A stretch of DNA of 64,000 nt from an uncultured Paraprevotella sp. (lineage in GTDB: Bacteria; Bacteroidota; Bacteroidia; Bacteroidales; Bacteroidaceae): positions 1-64,000 of the forward strand of contig CAMWUI010000008.1 of NCBI GenBank assembly GCA_947177395.1, read 5' to 3'. The notes beneath the pieces are model-generated. The model worked only from the letters and a program-made list of their open reading frames with translations, was not told where the DNA came from and ran no database searches. Position numbers and translations under genes: made by a program. Positions 16,587-26,051 of the stretch are shown piece by piece (position 1 is the stretch's first letter; each line of letters begins with the position of its first letter).

Positions 16587-18467
16587 TTATTTCTGTTTTC
16601 TTCTCTTTTGTTCTTCCAGCATAGCCTGTTGCTGTTTCTGAAGAGCTTCCAGGCGTGCGGCCATGCCGGACATTTTCTTCGGGTTGTTCAGGTTAGCCTT
16701 ATAGTTAGCTTCCAGTTTTTCCAACAGTTTCCGGTCGTCCGTGGTCTTGCGCAGGAACCACATGATGAGGACACTGCTGAGTCCGGACAGGAAGTAATAG
16801 TAATTCAGGCCTGAAGAATAATTGTTGAACATGAAGAAGAACATCAGCGGCATGATATACATCATGTACTGCATCATCTTCATCTGTTGTGCCTGTTCCC
16901 CTGTCATGGAGTTCTGCTGCTGGCGCATGCTGATCCAGGTGTTTATGATGTTCGTGAGGCAGAACAATACACAGAAGATGCTCAGGTGGTCTCCGATGAG
17001 CCACAAATCCTTGCTCCAGTGTATGACGTCGTCATAGGCGGAGAGGTCGTCGGCCCAGAGGAAACTCTGGCCTCTCAGTTCGATGGCATTGGGCACGAAG
17101 TTGAACAAGGCGATCCAGATGGGCATCTGAATCAGCATAGGCAGACAGCCTCCCATCGGGCTGACACCATAGCGGCTGTAGAGTTGCATGATTTCCTGCT
17201 GCTTCTTCATGGCATCCTCCTGCTTCGGGTATTTGGCGGAAATCTCGTCGATTTTAGGTTTCAGTACCCGCATTTTGGCCGAAGACATATAGGATTTCTT
17301 GGTGGTGGGGTAGACCAGCAGTTTCACCAGTAGGGTGAGTAACAGGAGGACGACGCCCATCGGGAGACCCCAGCTGCTGAGCCAGTCAAAGATGTAGATG
17401 ATGAACCATCGGTTGATCCATTTGACCAGCGGCCAGCCCAGATAGACAAGGCCTTCCAGTTCCAGATCTTTCTTGCCGGCGGTCAGATGGTTTGTTTCCT
17501 GCAACAGATGGTAGTTGTTCGGACCGAAATAGAACTGCATGACTGTCGGTTCCTTGCCGGACGGGTCAAATGCCGTCTGCATCGTGGCGCTATAGTCTTT
17601 CAGATAGCCGCTCGCCTTGGTGCGCGGAACGCTGGAGAGCGATGTGTTCGTGAAGTCCTGATGACCGATTATCACGCAACTGAAGAACTGGTTCTTGAAA
17701 GCAATCCAGTCAAGTGCCTCCGGCACATCTTTCGTGTCCTCTTTCGTCTCGCTCAGGTTGTCTATGCCTTCCTCTTTTATTTTATAGGTAAGGGAGGCAT
17801 AACGGTTTTCGAAATCGAATCCCTTTTCCTGTTGGCGGGCGTTGTCGGTCCATTCGATGTCCATAGTCTTCAAGGCTGGCGGAAAATAGTTGGCCAGGCC
17901 GGAAGTCCGGATGGTGAAGTCTACCATATAAGAGTGGGGACGCAACTTGTAAATCAGGTCCAGTGTTCCTCCTTCTGCTGTCTGCAGACGCATGATGACG
18001 GAAGAATCGCTTTGGGCAACAGGCATGAAAACATAATCCTCCGTATCGATGTTTTCGTTTTTACCGGCCCACATGAATTTCATCCGGGCATCCTGTGCAT
18101 CAAACAAAGTCACCGGTTCCCCCTGCTGATTTTTGTAGTCTTTCAGGGTTGCCTGCTCTATGCTTCCGCCTTTGGTATTTAACTTCAGTTCTACTACTTC
18201 GTTCTGTAGTATCACCGTTGTGCCTTCTCCCGTTCGCTGGGCATAAAACATCGTGGTCGAATCCAAGGCTGACAGAGCCTTCCGGGTCAGTTCTTCTTTT
18301 TGCTTTAATTCCGTTTGCAAGGCTTCCGCTTGCTCTCTGGCAACGGTAGTCAAAGAGTCTTGTATCTGTTGCTGTCGGATCTGTTCCTCGCTGGGACGGC
18401 TGAAATAATTAAATCCAAGCAATACGGCGAGGATGAGTATGAAGCCTGTGATTGTGTTTTTATCCAT
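16587..18467 (-). CDS. yidC: membrane protein insertase YidC
   Basis: The 626-residue protein has the N-terminal membrane anchor MDKNTITGFILILAVLLGF. A large periplasmic beta-sandwich domain covers about residues 45-350. The conserved five-helix insertase core starts at WGLPMGVVLLLLTLLVKLL, includes the MRVLKPKIDEI cytoplasmic hairpin and MGGCLPMLIQMPIWIALF, and ends with a basic tail (KRRKQK). It works with SecYEG and alone to insert inner-membrane proteins. The gene is 33 bases downstream of pyrG, in the same orientation, and is followed by a terminator. Confidence 0.96.
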   Translation of the reverse strand: MDKNTITGFILILAVLLGFNYFSRPSEEQIRQQQIQDSLTTVAREQAEALQTELKQKEELTRKALSALDSTTMFYAQRTGEGTTVILQNEVVELKLNTKGGSIEQATLKDYKNQQGEPVTLFDAQDARMKFMWAGKNENIDTEDYVFMPVAQSDSSVIMRLQTAEGGTLDLIYKLRPHSYMVDFTIRTSGLANYFPPALKTMDIEWTDNARQQEKGFDFENRYASLTYKIKEEGIDNLSETKEDTKDVPEALDWIAFKNQFFSCVIIGHQDFTNTSLSSVPRTKASGYLKDYSATMQTAFDPSGKEPTVMQFYFGPNNYHLLQETNHLTAGKKDLELEGLVYLGWPLVKWINRWFIIYIFDWLSSWGLPMGVVLLLLTLLVKLLVYPTTKKSYMSSAKMRVLKPKIDEISAKYPKQEDAMKKQQEIMQLYSRYGVSPMGGCLPMLIQMPIWIALFNFVPNAIELRGQSFLWADDLSAYDDVIHWSKDLWLIGDHLSIFCVLFCLTNIINTWISMRQQQNSMTGEQAQQMKMMQYMMYIMPLMFFFMFNNYSSGLNYYYFLSGLSSVLIMWFLRKTTDDRKLLEKLEANYKANLNNPKKMSGMAARLEALQKQQQAMLEEQKRRKQK

Positions 18468-18500
18468 TTATGAATTGTTACGTGGGTTGTACAATGAAAT

Positions 18501-20111
18501 TTATTCGCAGGGTTTGCAGGCAATGGTTGCCTTGATGAATGAAAGGAACAACGGATGCGGCTTGAGCACGGTGCTGCTGTATTCGGGGTGGAACTGTGTA
18601 CCGATGTACCACTTCAGTTCTGGTATCTCCACAATTTCCACCAGATTGCTTTCCGGGTTCGTGCCTACGCAGTGCATGCCGGCTTGTTCAAATTCCGCCG
18701 TATAGTGGTTGTTAAACTCATAGCGGTGGCGATGACGTTCCTCTATGGTCAATGACTGGTATGCTTCCTGAGTACGGCTACCCTCGCGCAGGTTGCATTC
18801 GTAAGCACCCAGGCGCATGGTACCTCCCATCTGTGTGATGTTTTTCTGTTCCTCCATGATGTCGATGACATTGTGGATTGTGGTGGCATCCATTTCCTTG
18901 CTGTTGGCATCCTTGTAATTTAGTACGTTACGGGCAAATTCGATGACCATCATCTGCATACCGAGGCAGATGCCGAATGTGGGAATGTCGTGTGTGCGTG
19001 TGTATTCGGCTGCGATGATTTTGCCTTCGGTTCCCCGTTGGCCGAATCCGGGACAGATGACCACACCGGCCATGCCTTTCAGCCGTTCGGCCACATTCTC
19101 TTTGGTCAGTTTCTCGCTGTTGATGAAGTGTGCCTTTACCTTATGGTCATTGTAAGTTCCGGCATGATCCAGTGATTCCAGAATACTCTTGTAGGCATCT
19201 TGCAAGTCATATTTGCCGACCAAGGCGATGTTAATGACTTCGGTGGCCTTGTTGCGGCGGTCGAGGAACGAGCGCCAAGGGCCGAGTTCCGGAGTCTCTC
19301 CGACAGGCATGTCCATTTTTCTCAGAATGATGGCGTCCAGTTGCTGGGACTGCATGCTGATGGGGACTTCGTAGATGGAAGGCATGTCTATGCTTTGGAT
19401 GACGGACTCTTCGTCTACGTTGCAGAAATGCGCTACTTTCTTGCGCAGTTCGGCGTTGAGTTCATGCTCTGTGCGCAACACTAGGATGTCGGGTTGTATA
19501 CCGAGGCTTTGCAACTGCTTGACGGAAGTCTGTGTCGGTTTCGTTTTCAGCTCTTTGGCTGCGGCCAGATAAGGCACGTATGTCAGGTGCAGGTTGATTG
19601 CGTTCTTACCCAGTTCCCACCGTAGTTGGCGGATGGCTTCCAGGAAAGGCAGTGACTCAATGTCGCCCACGGTGCCGCCGATTTCCGTGATAACGAAATC
19701 AAACTTGTATTTCTGTCCCATCAGTTTGATGTTTCGTTTGATTTCATCCGTGATGTGGGGCACTACCTGGATGGTTTTGCCCAGATAATCTCCACGGCGT
19801 TCTTTTTCAATGACGCTCTGGTAGATACGTCCCGTGGTGATGTTGTTGGCACGAGTGGTCTGGATGCCGGTGAAGCGTTCGTAGTGTCCCAGGTCCAGAT
19901 CGGTTTCCTGTCCGTCCACCGTGACATAGCATTCGCCGTGCTCGTAAGGGTTAAGCGTACCCGGGTCGATATTGATATACGGGTCGAACTTCTGGATGGT
20001 GATGTTAAATCCTCTGGCTTGCAGTAGTTTTCCTATAGAAGATGATATGATGCCTTTTCCAAGAGAAGAGGCAACTCCACCGGTTATGAAGATGTATTTG
20101 GTTTCTGCCAC
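18501..20111 (-). CDS. pyrG: CTP synthase
   Basis: The 536-residue protein makes CTP from UTP with glutamine. The N-terminal synthase domain opens with TKYIFITGGVASSLGKGI (P-loop-like) and contains FDPYINIDPGTLNPYEHGE. The glutaminase domain has the nucleophile Cys in FGICLGMQMM and a QFHPEY motif supplying His and Glu. I prefer the GTG start at 20111 (product MAETKYIF), because the ATG at 20144 lies about five bases from the expected transcription start and would add residues absent in homologues. Confidence 0.95.
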   Translation of the reverse strand: MAETKYIFITGGVASSLGKGIISSSIGKLLQARGFNITIQKFDPYINIDPGTLNPYEHGECYVTVDGQETDLDLGHYERFTGIQTTRANNITTGRIYQSVIEKERRGDYLGKTIQVVPHITDEIKRNIKLMGQKYKFDFVITEIGGTVGDIESLPFLEAIRQLRWELGKNAINLHLTYVPYLAAAKELKTKPTQTSVKQLQSLGIQPDILVLRTEHELNAELRKKVAHFCNVDEESVIQSIDMPSIYEVPISMQSQQLDAIILRKMDMPVGETPELGPWRSFLDRRNKATEVINIALVGKYDLQDAYKSILESLDHAGTYNDHKVKAHFINSEKLTKENVAERLKGMAGVVICPGFGQRGTEGKIIAAEYTRTHDIPTFGICLGMQMMVIEFARNVLNYKDANSKEMDATTIHNVIDIMEEQKNITQMGGTMRLGAYECNLREGSRTQEAYQSLTIEERHRHRYEFNNHYTAEFEQAGMHCVGTNPESNLVEIVEIPELKWYIGTQFHPEYSSTVLKPHPLFLSFIKATIACKPCE

Positions 20112-20155
20112 GGTAATAATCGATTTATATTTTAGCGTAAACAATTAATGCGGTG

Positions 20156-20163
20156 CAAAAGTA
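20156..20163 (-). promoter_or_regulatory. -7 element for pyrG-yidC
   Basis: On the minus strand TACTTTTG matches TAnnTTTG, 44 bases upstream of the GTG start of pyrG. No -33 TTG is found at the usual distance. Confidence 0.5.
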
Positions 20164-20206
20164 CAAAAAAAACTTCATAAGTAAGTCCGTTACTCTAAAA
20201 AAGCTA

Positions 20207-20214
20207 TATCTTTG
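20207..20214 (+). promoter_or_regulatory. -7 element for the DUF3078 gene
   Basis: TATCTTTG matches TAnnTTTG, 28 bases before the ATG at 20243. The pyrG -7 element on the opposite strand is only 43 bases away, so the two divergent promoters share one short region. Confidence 0.5.
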
Positions 20215-20242
20215 TGCTTATAAATAGGATACTCGTTAAAAG

Positions 20243-21595
20243 ATGCAAAACAGGTTCATTTCAATTTGTGTGATGCTGATGATGCTTTGTGCGGTACAGG
20301 CACGGGAGATCAACAGAAAAGATAAAGTGGATACCGTGTCGGTATATGCTTCGGTTGCGACTCGTTATGAGCGGGCTTTGGATGATTTGGTTCATAGGTA
20401 TGATTCCTTGAAGTCCATACCGGTGGCGGAAAATTATCTGACTCCTTATCATTTCCGTATGTTTGTCCCCGGCACATTGTATCAGTCTCCGTTGAAGCAG
20501 ACGATGGATATTCCGTGGTCTTTTTTTTCCTCGGAAGACGGAAATGCTTCTGCGCTGCATGCTGGCGTGCAGGATTCGGTCTTGCTTTTCAATTCGTATA
20601 TCAACGATCGTCTGATGGGGGTTTATATCCATAAGCCGCAGGCGATAATGACGACAGAACGCGAGTTGCAGAAGGTGGACGACATCAGGGGAGACCTGAT
20701 TCAGCAGACCATCCAGAATAAGGTGAAACTCTCGGACAAGACGGTGGATGTGGATTTGGGTGCCGATGTGGATGCTGTGGATATTGTTGTGAAGAAGCCG
20801 AACTTCTGGAAATTCACGGGAAACACATCCCTTCAGTTCTCCCAGGCTTATTTTTCGGAAAACTGGTACAAGGGTGGTGAGGACAATTACTCCATGCTGG
20901 CGATTGCCAACTTGGAACTGAAATTCGATAACAAGCAACGTTTGCAGTGGGAAAACAAACTGGAAATGAAACTGGGTTTCCAGACAATGAAAGACGACGA
21001 GGAGCATTCTTTCAAAACAAACGCAGACCTGTTGCGACTGACTTCCAAACTGGGATTCAAGGCTTCCAAACACTGGTTCTACACGACACAAGTTCAGATG
21101 AACACCCAGTTTTGTCCCAGTTACAAGAGTAATAGCGACCAGGTACAGTCGGACTTTATGTCGCCTTTCTACCTGACGGTTTCCGTCGGTATGGACTATA
21201 AACTGAATCTGAAAAAGTTTAATATGTCCGCCTATCTGGCTCCCGTTGCTTACAAGCTCACTTATGTCGACAGAGCCGATCTGGCTACAAGATTCGGTAT
21301 AAAGCCTTTTCATATAACAAAGATTGATTTCGGTCCGAACGTCACTGTGAATTACAATTGGAATATCTGCAAGAATGTGCAATGGAATTCGAGAGTTTAT
21401 TGGTTCAGTAATCTGGAACTGACGACAATCGAGTGGGAGAACACGTTTACATTTACGATTAACAAGTATCTGTCGAGCAAGTTGTTCCTTCATCCCCGTG
21501 TGGATGACAGTTCGAAAAAGTACTGGAACGAAGACATGGAGAATTATTTCATGTTCCACGAATGGCTCAGTCTGGGTGTGAACTATTCTTTCTGA
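20243..21595 (+). CDS. DUF3078 outer-membrane beta-barrel protein
   Basis: The 450-residue protein has a signal peptide (about 20 residues). A mixed N-terminal region leads to a C-terminal barrel from about residue 190 with the DUF3078 hallmark FSENWYKGGEDNYSMLA. Alternating amphipathic strands follow to the final aromatic residue (VNYSF, typical of outer-membrane barrels). The function of the family is unknown. The gene is followed by a membrane protein gene 43 bases later. Confidence 0.85.
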   Translation: MQNRFISICVMLMMLCAVQAREINRKDKVDTVSVYASVATRYERALDDLVHRYDSLKSIPVAENYLTPYHFRMFVPGTLYQSPLKQTMDIPWSFFSSEDGNASALHAGVQDSVLLFNSYINDRLMGVYIHKPQAIMTTERELQKVDDIRGDLIQQTIQNKVKLSDKTVDVDLGADVDAVDIVVKKPNFWKFTGNTSLQFSQAYFSENWYKGGEDNYSMLAIANLELKFDNKQRLQWENKLEMKLGFQTMKDDEEHSFKTNADLLRLTSKLGFKASKHWFYTTQVQMNTQFCPSYKSNSDQVQSDFMSPFYLTVSVGMDYKLNLKKFNMSAYLAPVAYKLTYVDRADLATRFGIKPFHITKIDFGPNVTVNYNWNICKNVQWNSRVYWFSNLELTTIEWENTFTFTINKYLSSKLFLHPRVDDSSKKYWNEDMENYFMFHEWLSLGVNYSF

Positions 21596-21638
21596 TAATG
21601 AATTATATTATTGGCTTTTTAGTAAGTGTTGGAATATT

Positions 21639-22559
21639 ATGGACAGACAAAAAGAAACAGAAAACGTCTTTTATAAGGTAAGAGGGGTAAAAACCTGTAT
21701 TGTGGACGGGGTGAAACTGCTGGTCCGGGACTTTGTTCTTTTGATGCAGATGATGTGGATACCCTTGTTGATTGCGGCTTTTGTTATGGCACTCCTGACG
21801 CGGGCTATGGCTCCGCTGGTAGAGTTTCTGTCGGGTATTTCTTTCTTGTCGGGATGTGCCTACGGAAGACTCTGGCTGTTGGCCAAGGTTTTGCATCTGT
21901 TGTTTGTTATTCTTATCTTTGGAAGTTTGTGTCTCGGTCAACTGGCTTCCGTTGTTTCTTTGTACGTCCGTAAAGGGTACATGCCCCGTGTGAGTCCGCA
22001 GAAGGCGTATAAGTATATGTTTCACAATTATGTGCCGGCTTTGATATGGAATGCCGGATGGATTGTGACGGGAGGTTTGTTTGCCGGTCTTTCCACATGG
22101 CTGGTGGGACTGAAATGGACGCTGATTGTCACCATACCGGTTGTTTTTCTGTTGCTGTTCATTCCCTATTGTCTGATGGGAATAAAATTGCTGATAGACG
22201 AGCGGCACCGGATCACGTGGGGAGGCGTTATTATGTCCGGCTATCAGTATTGGGGGCGTTTGTTCTCGATTGTTTGTCTGTGCGGATTATTGGCGTTTTT
22301 CTTTATTGTAGCGGGCTGTCTTCCGGCCGGCATACTTTCGTTTGCAGAGATGTCCTATCAGGAGTCTGTGAGAGAAGGGGATTTGGTCACTAATCCGGCT
22401 ATATTTTTGTATGCCCGCATTTTCTTCTCTTTTATCGCTTATCTGATTTCCGCGATTTCCTTATGGACTGTGTTTTTCCCGTTGGCCTACCAGTTCGCGT
22501 CATTGTGTGAACGGAAAGATTTGCAGCGGTCGTTTGGATATTCGGATGAAGAGGAGTGA
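21639..22559 (+). CDS. polytopic membrane protein of unknown function
   Basis: The 306-residue protein has about six strongly hydrophobic segments, for example around residues 35-60, 80-105, 130-155, 160-185, 210-240 and 255-285. The tail is acidic. I do not recognise a family; the pattern resembles DUF975-like or generic tetra/hexaspan proteins but no motif decides it. It lies in the same orientation as the DUF3078 gene and ahead of a strong terminator, so the two are probably co-transcribed. Confidence 0.75.
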   Translation: MDRQKETENVFYKVRGVKTCIVDGVKLLVRDFVLLMQMMWIPLLIAAFVMALLTRAMAPLVEFLSGISFLSGCAYGRLWLLAKVLHLLFVILIFGSLCLGQLASVVSLYVRKGYMPRVSPQKAYKYMFHNYVPALIWNAGWIVTGGLFAGLSTWLVGLKWTLIVTIPVVFLLLFIPYCLMGIKLLIDERHRITWGGVIMSGYQYWGRLFSIVCLCGLLAFFFIVAGCLPAGILSFAEMSYQESVREGDLVTNPAIFLYARIFFSFIAYLISAISLWTVFFPLAYQFASLCERKDLQRSFGYSDEEE

Positions 22560-22583
22560 CAGATAGGAATTGATATTAAAAAT

Positions 22584-22613
22584 CCTCCCGGATACGGAAC
22601 TCCGGGAGGGTTT
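22584..22613. terminator. terminator between convergent genes
   Basis: CCTCCCGGA (22584-22592) and TCCGGGAGG (22601-22609) form a perfect 9-bp GC-rich stem with an 8-base loop. A short T-run follows on the plus strand and an A-run precedes it, so it can act in both directions. Confidence 0.85.
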
Positions 22614-22635
22614 CAGTTGAAGGTTATTCTATTGT

Positions 22636-23079
22636 TTAATCATCCAGTTTCAGCAGATTGCCTTGCAAGTCGAAGTCCGCGTCAAGGCCGTTGCTGAGTT
22701 CTACTTCATAGCGGCGCATTTTCTTTTCAATCTTCTTGACTGTTACGCCGGGAAATTCCTTTTTGAGGTTGTTACGGATGGTTGCCGGAATATATGCATT
22801 GGGTACGACTCCTTTTTTGCAGTCCACCTCTTTCCATTCTCCCTTACTGTTGAATTCAACTTTCGCACCGTTTGTCAGTATCACTTCATAAGTATTTCCT
22901 GTCAGTGATTTGTCTATTTTGATATAGGAAATCTTTGCTTTGGGGAAATTTTTACTGATGGAAGTTTTAGCCGCTGCCGGCAACTGGTCCGTATTGCGGG
23001 TGATCACATCGCCTGCCCATAGGCTTGCTACGGTTACGATAACCAAAAACAATGTTGTTACAATCTTTTTCATATTCAT
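22636..23079 (-). CDS. secreted PepSY-like domain protein
   Basis: The 147-residue protein has a signal peptide (MKKIVTTLFLVIVTVASLWA) and two similar halves. Each half carries a helix such as LPAAAKTSISKNFP or IPATIRNNLKKEFP, then strands ending in YEVILTNGAKVEFN or YEVELSNGLDADFD. This is the PepSY-like (BLIP-like) arrangement found in periplasmic proteins of Bacteroides. The ATG at 23073 is an alternative start. The role is unknown. Confidence 0.85.
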   Translation of the reverse strand: MNMKKIVTTLFLVIVTVASLWAGDVITRNTDQLPAAAKTSISKNFPKAKISYIKIDKSLTGNTYEVILTNGAKVEFNSKGEWKEVDCKKGVVPNAYIPATIRNNLKKEFPGVTVKKIEKKMRRYEVELSNGLDADFDLQGNLLKLDD

Positions 23080-23222
23080 TCTTATTTAAAAGGTTTATGT
23101 GTGATAAAAGAAACGTGTCCAAACTTACAAAATATCTGATTACCGTGTCGTGTTATTGCAGTATTATTTATGTTATTTAGGATTTTTCTACTTTTGTGTT
23201 CAGGATGTTTCGCACGAGATTT

Positions 23223-23253
23223 TTGTGAGGACAATATAAAGTTTGTATCTTTG
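23223..23253 (+). promoter_or_regulatory. sigma-ABfr promoter for mtnN-luxS
   Basis: TTG (23223-23225), 20 bases, then TATCTTTG (23246-23253) is a full consensus match 25 bases before the mtnN ATG. Confidence 0.75.
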
Positions 23254-23278
23254 AAGTCCGGAACAGAATGATGTAAGC

Positions 23279-23950
23279 ATGAAGATAGGAGTGATGATGG
23301 CCATGCAATCGGAATATGACCGGCTGAGGAGCCAGATGCGAACGGATGGCGATACGGGAAGCATGGACAACGGTAATGAACTGCGTCTGGTGCAGTGTGG
23401 TATCGGTAAGGTAAATGCGGCAGTAGGTGCGGTCGAGTTGATTCGTACGTGGCAGCCGGATTGTATTATCAGTACGGGGGTTGCCGGAGGTATAGATACT
23501 GTATTGAACGTGACGGATGTCGTGGTCGGCAGTCGTACCGTGTATCACGATGTATGGTGTGGTGAAGGAAATGCTTACGGACAGGTGCAGGGACTGCCGG
23601 CGGAGTTTGCAGGCGACAGCATGCTTTGTTCCCATGCGTTGGGGCTTGAAGGAACAGTTCCGGTGCACGGCGGACTGATATGCAGCGGTGACCGTTTCAT
23701 TACGGAGCGTAGCGAGCTGAATGTTATCAAGGAGAAGTTTCCCGATGCGTTGGCGGTGGATATGGAAAGTGCGGCCATCGCACAGGTCTGTCATCTGTAT
23801 GGCGTGCCTTTCTTGAGTTTCCGCATTATCAGCGACACGCCGGGAGCCGAGGAGCATCAGGCACAGTATGAAGATTTCTGGCGTACGATGGCCGAACGTT
23901 CGTTTGCTGTTACCTGGCAGTTTTTGTGTTCGCTTCCCCGAAGTCTTTGA
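23279..23950 (+). CDS. mtnN: 5'-methylthioadenosine/S-adenosylhomocysteine nucleosidase
   Basis: The 223-residue enzyme removes adenine from S-adenosylhomocysteine and methylthioadenosine. It has GIGKVNAAVGAVELI near residue 41, the STGVAGGID glycine loop, the ribose-binding VDMESAAIAQVC segment with the conserved Met-Glu, and SDTPG near the C-terminus with the catalytic Asp. Its product S-ribosylhomocysteine is the substrate of LuxS, encoded 20 bases downstream, so the pair forms the activated-methyl-cycle/AI-2 branch. Confidence 0.95.
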   Translation: MKIGVMMAMQSEYDRLRSQMRTDGDTGSMDNGNELRLVQCGIGKVNAAVGAVELIRTWQPDCIISTGVAGGIDTVLNVTDVVVGSRTVYHDVWCGEGNAYGQVQGLPAEFAGDSMLCSHALGLEGTVPVHGGLICSGDRFITERSELNVIKEKFPDALAVDMESAAIAQVCHLYGVPFLSFRIISDTPGAEEHQAQYEDFWRTMAERSFAVTWQFLCSLPRSL

Positions 23951-23970
23951 CAAATCCTTTGATATTAATA

Positions 23971-24450
23971 ATGAATAAGATTCCCAGTTTTACGATTGAT
24001 CATGAACGTCTGTTGCGTGGCATTTATGTTTCCCGCAAGGATAAAGTGGGCGGAGAGACCGTCACTACATTCGATATACGTATGAAAGAACCCAACAGGG
24101 AACCGGCGCTGGCTCCTTCGGCTCTGCATACCATAGAACATCTGGCTGCCACATTCCTGCGCAACCATCCGGTGTGGGCCGACAAGATTGTTTATTGGGG
24201 GCCGATGGGATGTCTTACGGGCAATTATCTGTTGATGAAAGGGGATCTGTTGCCGGAAGACATTCTTCCGTTGATGATGGAGACCTTTCGTTTCATAGCT
24301 TCCTATGAAGGCGATGTGCCCGGAGCTGCTCCGCGTGATTGCGGCAATTATCTGTTGCAGGATTTGCCGATGGCGCGTTGGGAGGCTGTCAAATTTGTGC
24401 ATGAAGTGCTGGAGCAGGCAACGGAGGCCAATCTTCGTTATCCGGATTGA
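23971..24450 (+). CDS. luxS: S-ribosylhomocysteine lyase LuxS
   Basis: The 159-residue enzyme converts S-ribosylhomocysteine to homocysteine and the AI-2 precursor DPD. The metal site is complete: HTIEH (H53 and H57, with catalytic Glu56) and Cys124 in PRDCGNY. The SxxGGE-like KVGGET segment and GCLTGNY are also conserved. The ATG at 23971 gives MNKIPSFTIDHERL, the usual start. The open frame extends to 23926 but would overlap mtnN. Confidence 0.96.
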   Translation: MNKIPSFTIDHERLLRGIYVSRKDKVGGETVTTFDIRMKEPNREPALAPSALHTIEHLAATFLRNHPVWADKIVYWGPMGCLTGNYLLMKGDLLPEDILPLMMETFRFIASYEGDVPGAAPRDCGNYLLQDLPMARWEAVKFVHEVLEQATEANLRYPD

Positions 24451-24488
24451 GCGAGACATGACGTTTTCAACTAAAAACAATGTGTATT

Positions 24489-25052
24489 ATGAATAAAATC
24501 ATAAGTGTTAGTATACTGGCCGTTTTACTGGCGGCCTGTACCGGGAGTGCAGACCGTACGGAACGCGGCATAAAAACAGAGTTTGATAACGCCGACAGTG
24601 TGACGGAAGTACAACACATGCGTGACTATCATTACCGTGACACGGTGCGTTGGAATGGCCGGGTCTATTCGTATGAAATCGTGAGAAAGGCAGTGGATTC
24701 GCTGGGAGTCGTGACGGATGAGAACGGCGAGCGTTATGCAGATAATTATATTCATCTGACTGTGATGCGCGACGGGGAACCCTATTTCTCCCACAGGTTT
24801 GTGAAGCATGATTTTTCAACTTATCTGGATGCCGGATTCCACACCCATGCTATTCTTGACGGTATGGCTTTCGAATGCGTCCAGGCCGCCGGTGTGCGTT
24901 TTGCCGTGGGAGTCAGTTATCCGCTTTCAGATATGTCCATGCCGTTTATTGTGACGGTGGACGGCAGCGGCAATTACAGCATCGAAAAAGATGAAGTGCT
25001 GGACAATGTAGTGGAAACTCTGGATACGCTGACTGTATCTGACGAACTCTGA
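24489..25052 (+). CDS. DUF4738 lipoprotein
   Basis: The 187-residue product starts with a lipoprotein signal whose lipobox ends LAAC (Cys about 17). The body has DFSTYLDAGFHTHAILDGMA and a C-terminal PFIVTVDGSGNYSIEKD. These match what I recall of DUF4738, a Bacteroides lipoprotein family of unknown function. It lies 38 bases after luxS and 4 bases before the TPR gene, so it is likely in the mtnN-luxS transcription unit. Confidence 0.75.
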   Translation: MNKIISVSILAVLLAACTGSADRTERGIKTEFDNADSVTEVQHMRDYHYRDTVRWNGRVYSYEIVRKAVDSLGVVTDENGERYADNYIHLTVMRDGEPYFSHRFVKHDFSTYLDAGFHTHAILDGMAFECVQAAGVRFAVGVSYPLSDMSMPFIVTVDGSGNYSIEKDEVLDNVVETLDTLTVSDEL

Positions 25053-25056
25053 TAGA

Positions 25057-25932
25057 ATGGTCCGGAAAAAGGATAGGAGACTTATGGAGCTCAGACCGTG
25101 GATAAGGCGGAGTCTGTGGTTGGGATTGTGCGTGTCGGGAATGTGGCGGTTGCCGCTTCAGGCACAGACCTATCAGGACTGTGTGAAACAGGCGCTGGAT
25201 GCCATGGCGGCGGACAGCTTGTCGAAAGCCGAGGAACTGTTTCGTCAGGCGATGAGACTGGAACCGGCCCAACGTTCGAATGCTCTCTTGTTTAACCATA
25301 TCGGCCGCATCCAGGAGCGCCGGGGAGAATATGCCGAGGCCTTGGAGTCCTATACGCGGGGATTGAACCAGTCTCCCTATACGCTGGGCATATTGCTCAA
25401 CCGGGCCGCCTTGTATCTGCGGCTCAACCGGTTGGACAAGGCATTGGCGGACTATTCCGGGGTGCTGGATTTGAATGCAGAACATGTGGAGGCATTGCTT
25501 AACCGGGCCTATGTCTATGACCGGCAGCGCCTGTACAAGAATGCCCGTGCCGATTACGAGAAGGTGTTGGGCATGTTCCCCTCCCATGATAGGGCAATGC
25601 TGGGACTGGCCATAGTTAATGACAAGGACAACCGTCCGCAGGAAGCCATGGAGATGATGGAGCGTTTTGTACAGGTTTACCCCGAGCGGGCGGAGGGATT
25701 TGCCGTGAAGGGGGGAATGGAGCTGGAACGCAAACAGTATGAACTGGCCCGTTTTGATTTGGACAAGGCCGTGCGGCTGGATGCCGGCAACCCGGACATG
25801 TATGTAAGCCGGGCAACGTATTTCCAGGCTGTGAACGAAAGGGATGCGGCACGTGCGGACTTGGAGGCAGCGTTACGGCTGGGAGCGGATCCCCAGGAGA
25901 TTGCCTCGCTCTTGCTGGAGTTGAAGCGTTGA
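25057..25932 (+). CDS. secreted tetratricopeptide-repeat protein
   Basis: The 291-residue protein has a signal-peptide-like N-terminus ending near LPLQAQ. At least six TPR units follow from about residue 40, with repeats such as GRIQERRGEYAEALESYTRG, LNRAALYLRLNRLDKALADY and LNRAYVYDRQRLYKNARADY. A later start at 25084 is possible. TPR domains mediate protein contacts; no catalytic motif is present. It ends the mtnN-luxS-DUF4738-TPR cluster. Confidence 0.85.
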   Translation: MVRKKDRRLMELRPWIRRSLWLGLCVSGMWRLPLQAQTYQDCVKQALDAMAADSLSKAEELFRQAMRLEPAQRSNALLFNHIGRIQERRGEYAEALESYTRGLNQSPYTLGILLNRAALYLRLNRLDKALADYSGVLDLNAEHVEALLNRAYVYDRQRLYKNARADYEKVLGMFPSHDRAMLGLAIVNDKDNRPQEAMEMMERFVQVYPERAEGFAVKGGMELERKQYELARFDLDKAVRLDAGNPDMYVSRATYFQAVNERDAARADLEAALRLGADPQEIASLLLELKR

Positions 25933-25987
25933 ACCGCCGTACTCTTCTGAAAGACGAACTCCCCCGCTGGTTTTCTGCAGAACCGTG

Positions 25988-26033
25988 AACAGCCCCCTGA
26001 AAGTCGGATATGAGACTTTCAGGGGGCTGTTTC
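25988..26033. terminator. strong bidirectional terminator
   Basis: A perfect 18-bp stem (25988-26005 with 26014-26031, sequence AACAGCCCCCTGAAAGTC and complement) has an 8-base loop and T/A flanks. It separates the TPR gene from the convergent GH36 gene. Confidence 0.9.
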
Positions 26034-26051
26034 TGTGAGGGAGCATGTTCT

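Noticed and set aside
20261..21559. 432-residue antisense frame opposite the DUF3078 gene
   Set aside because: The plus-strand gene has a signal peptide, family motifs and a barrel-type end; the antisense frame has none.
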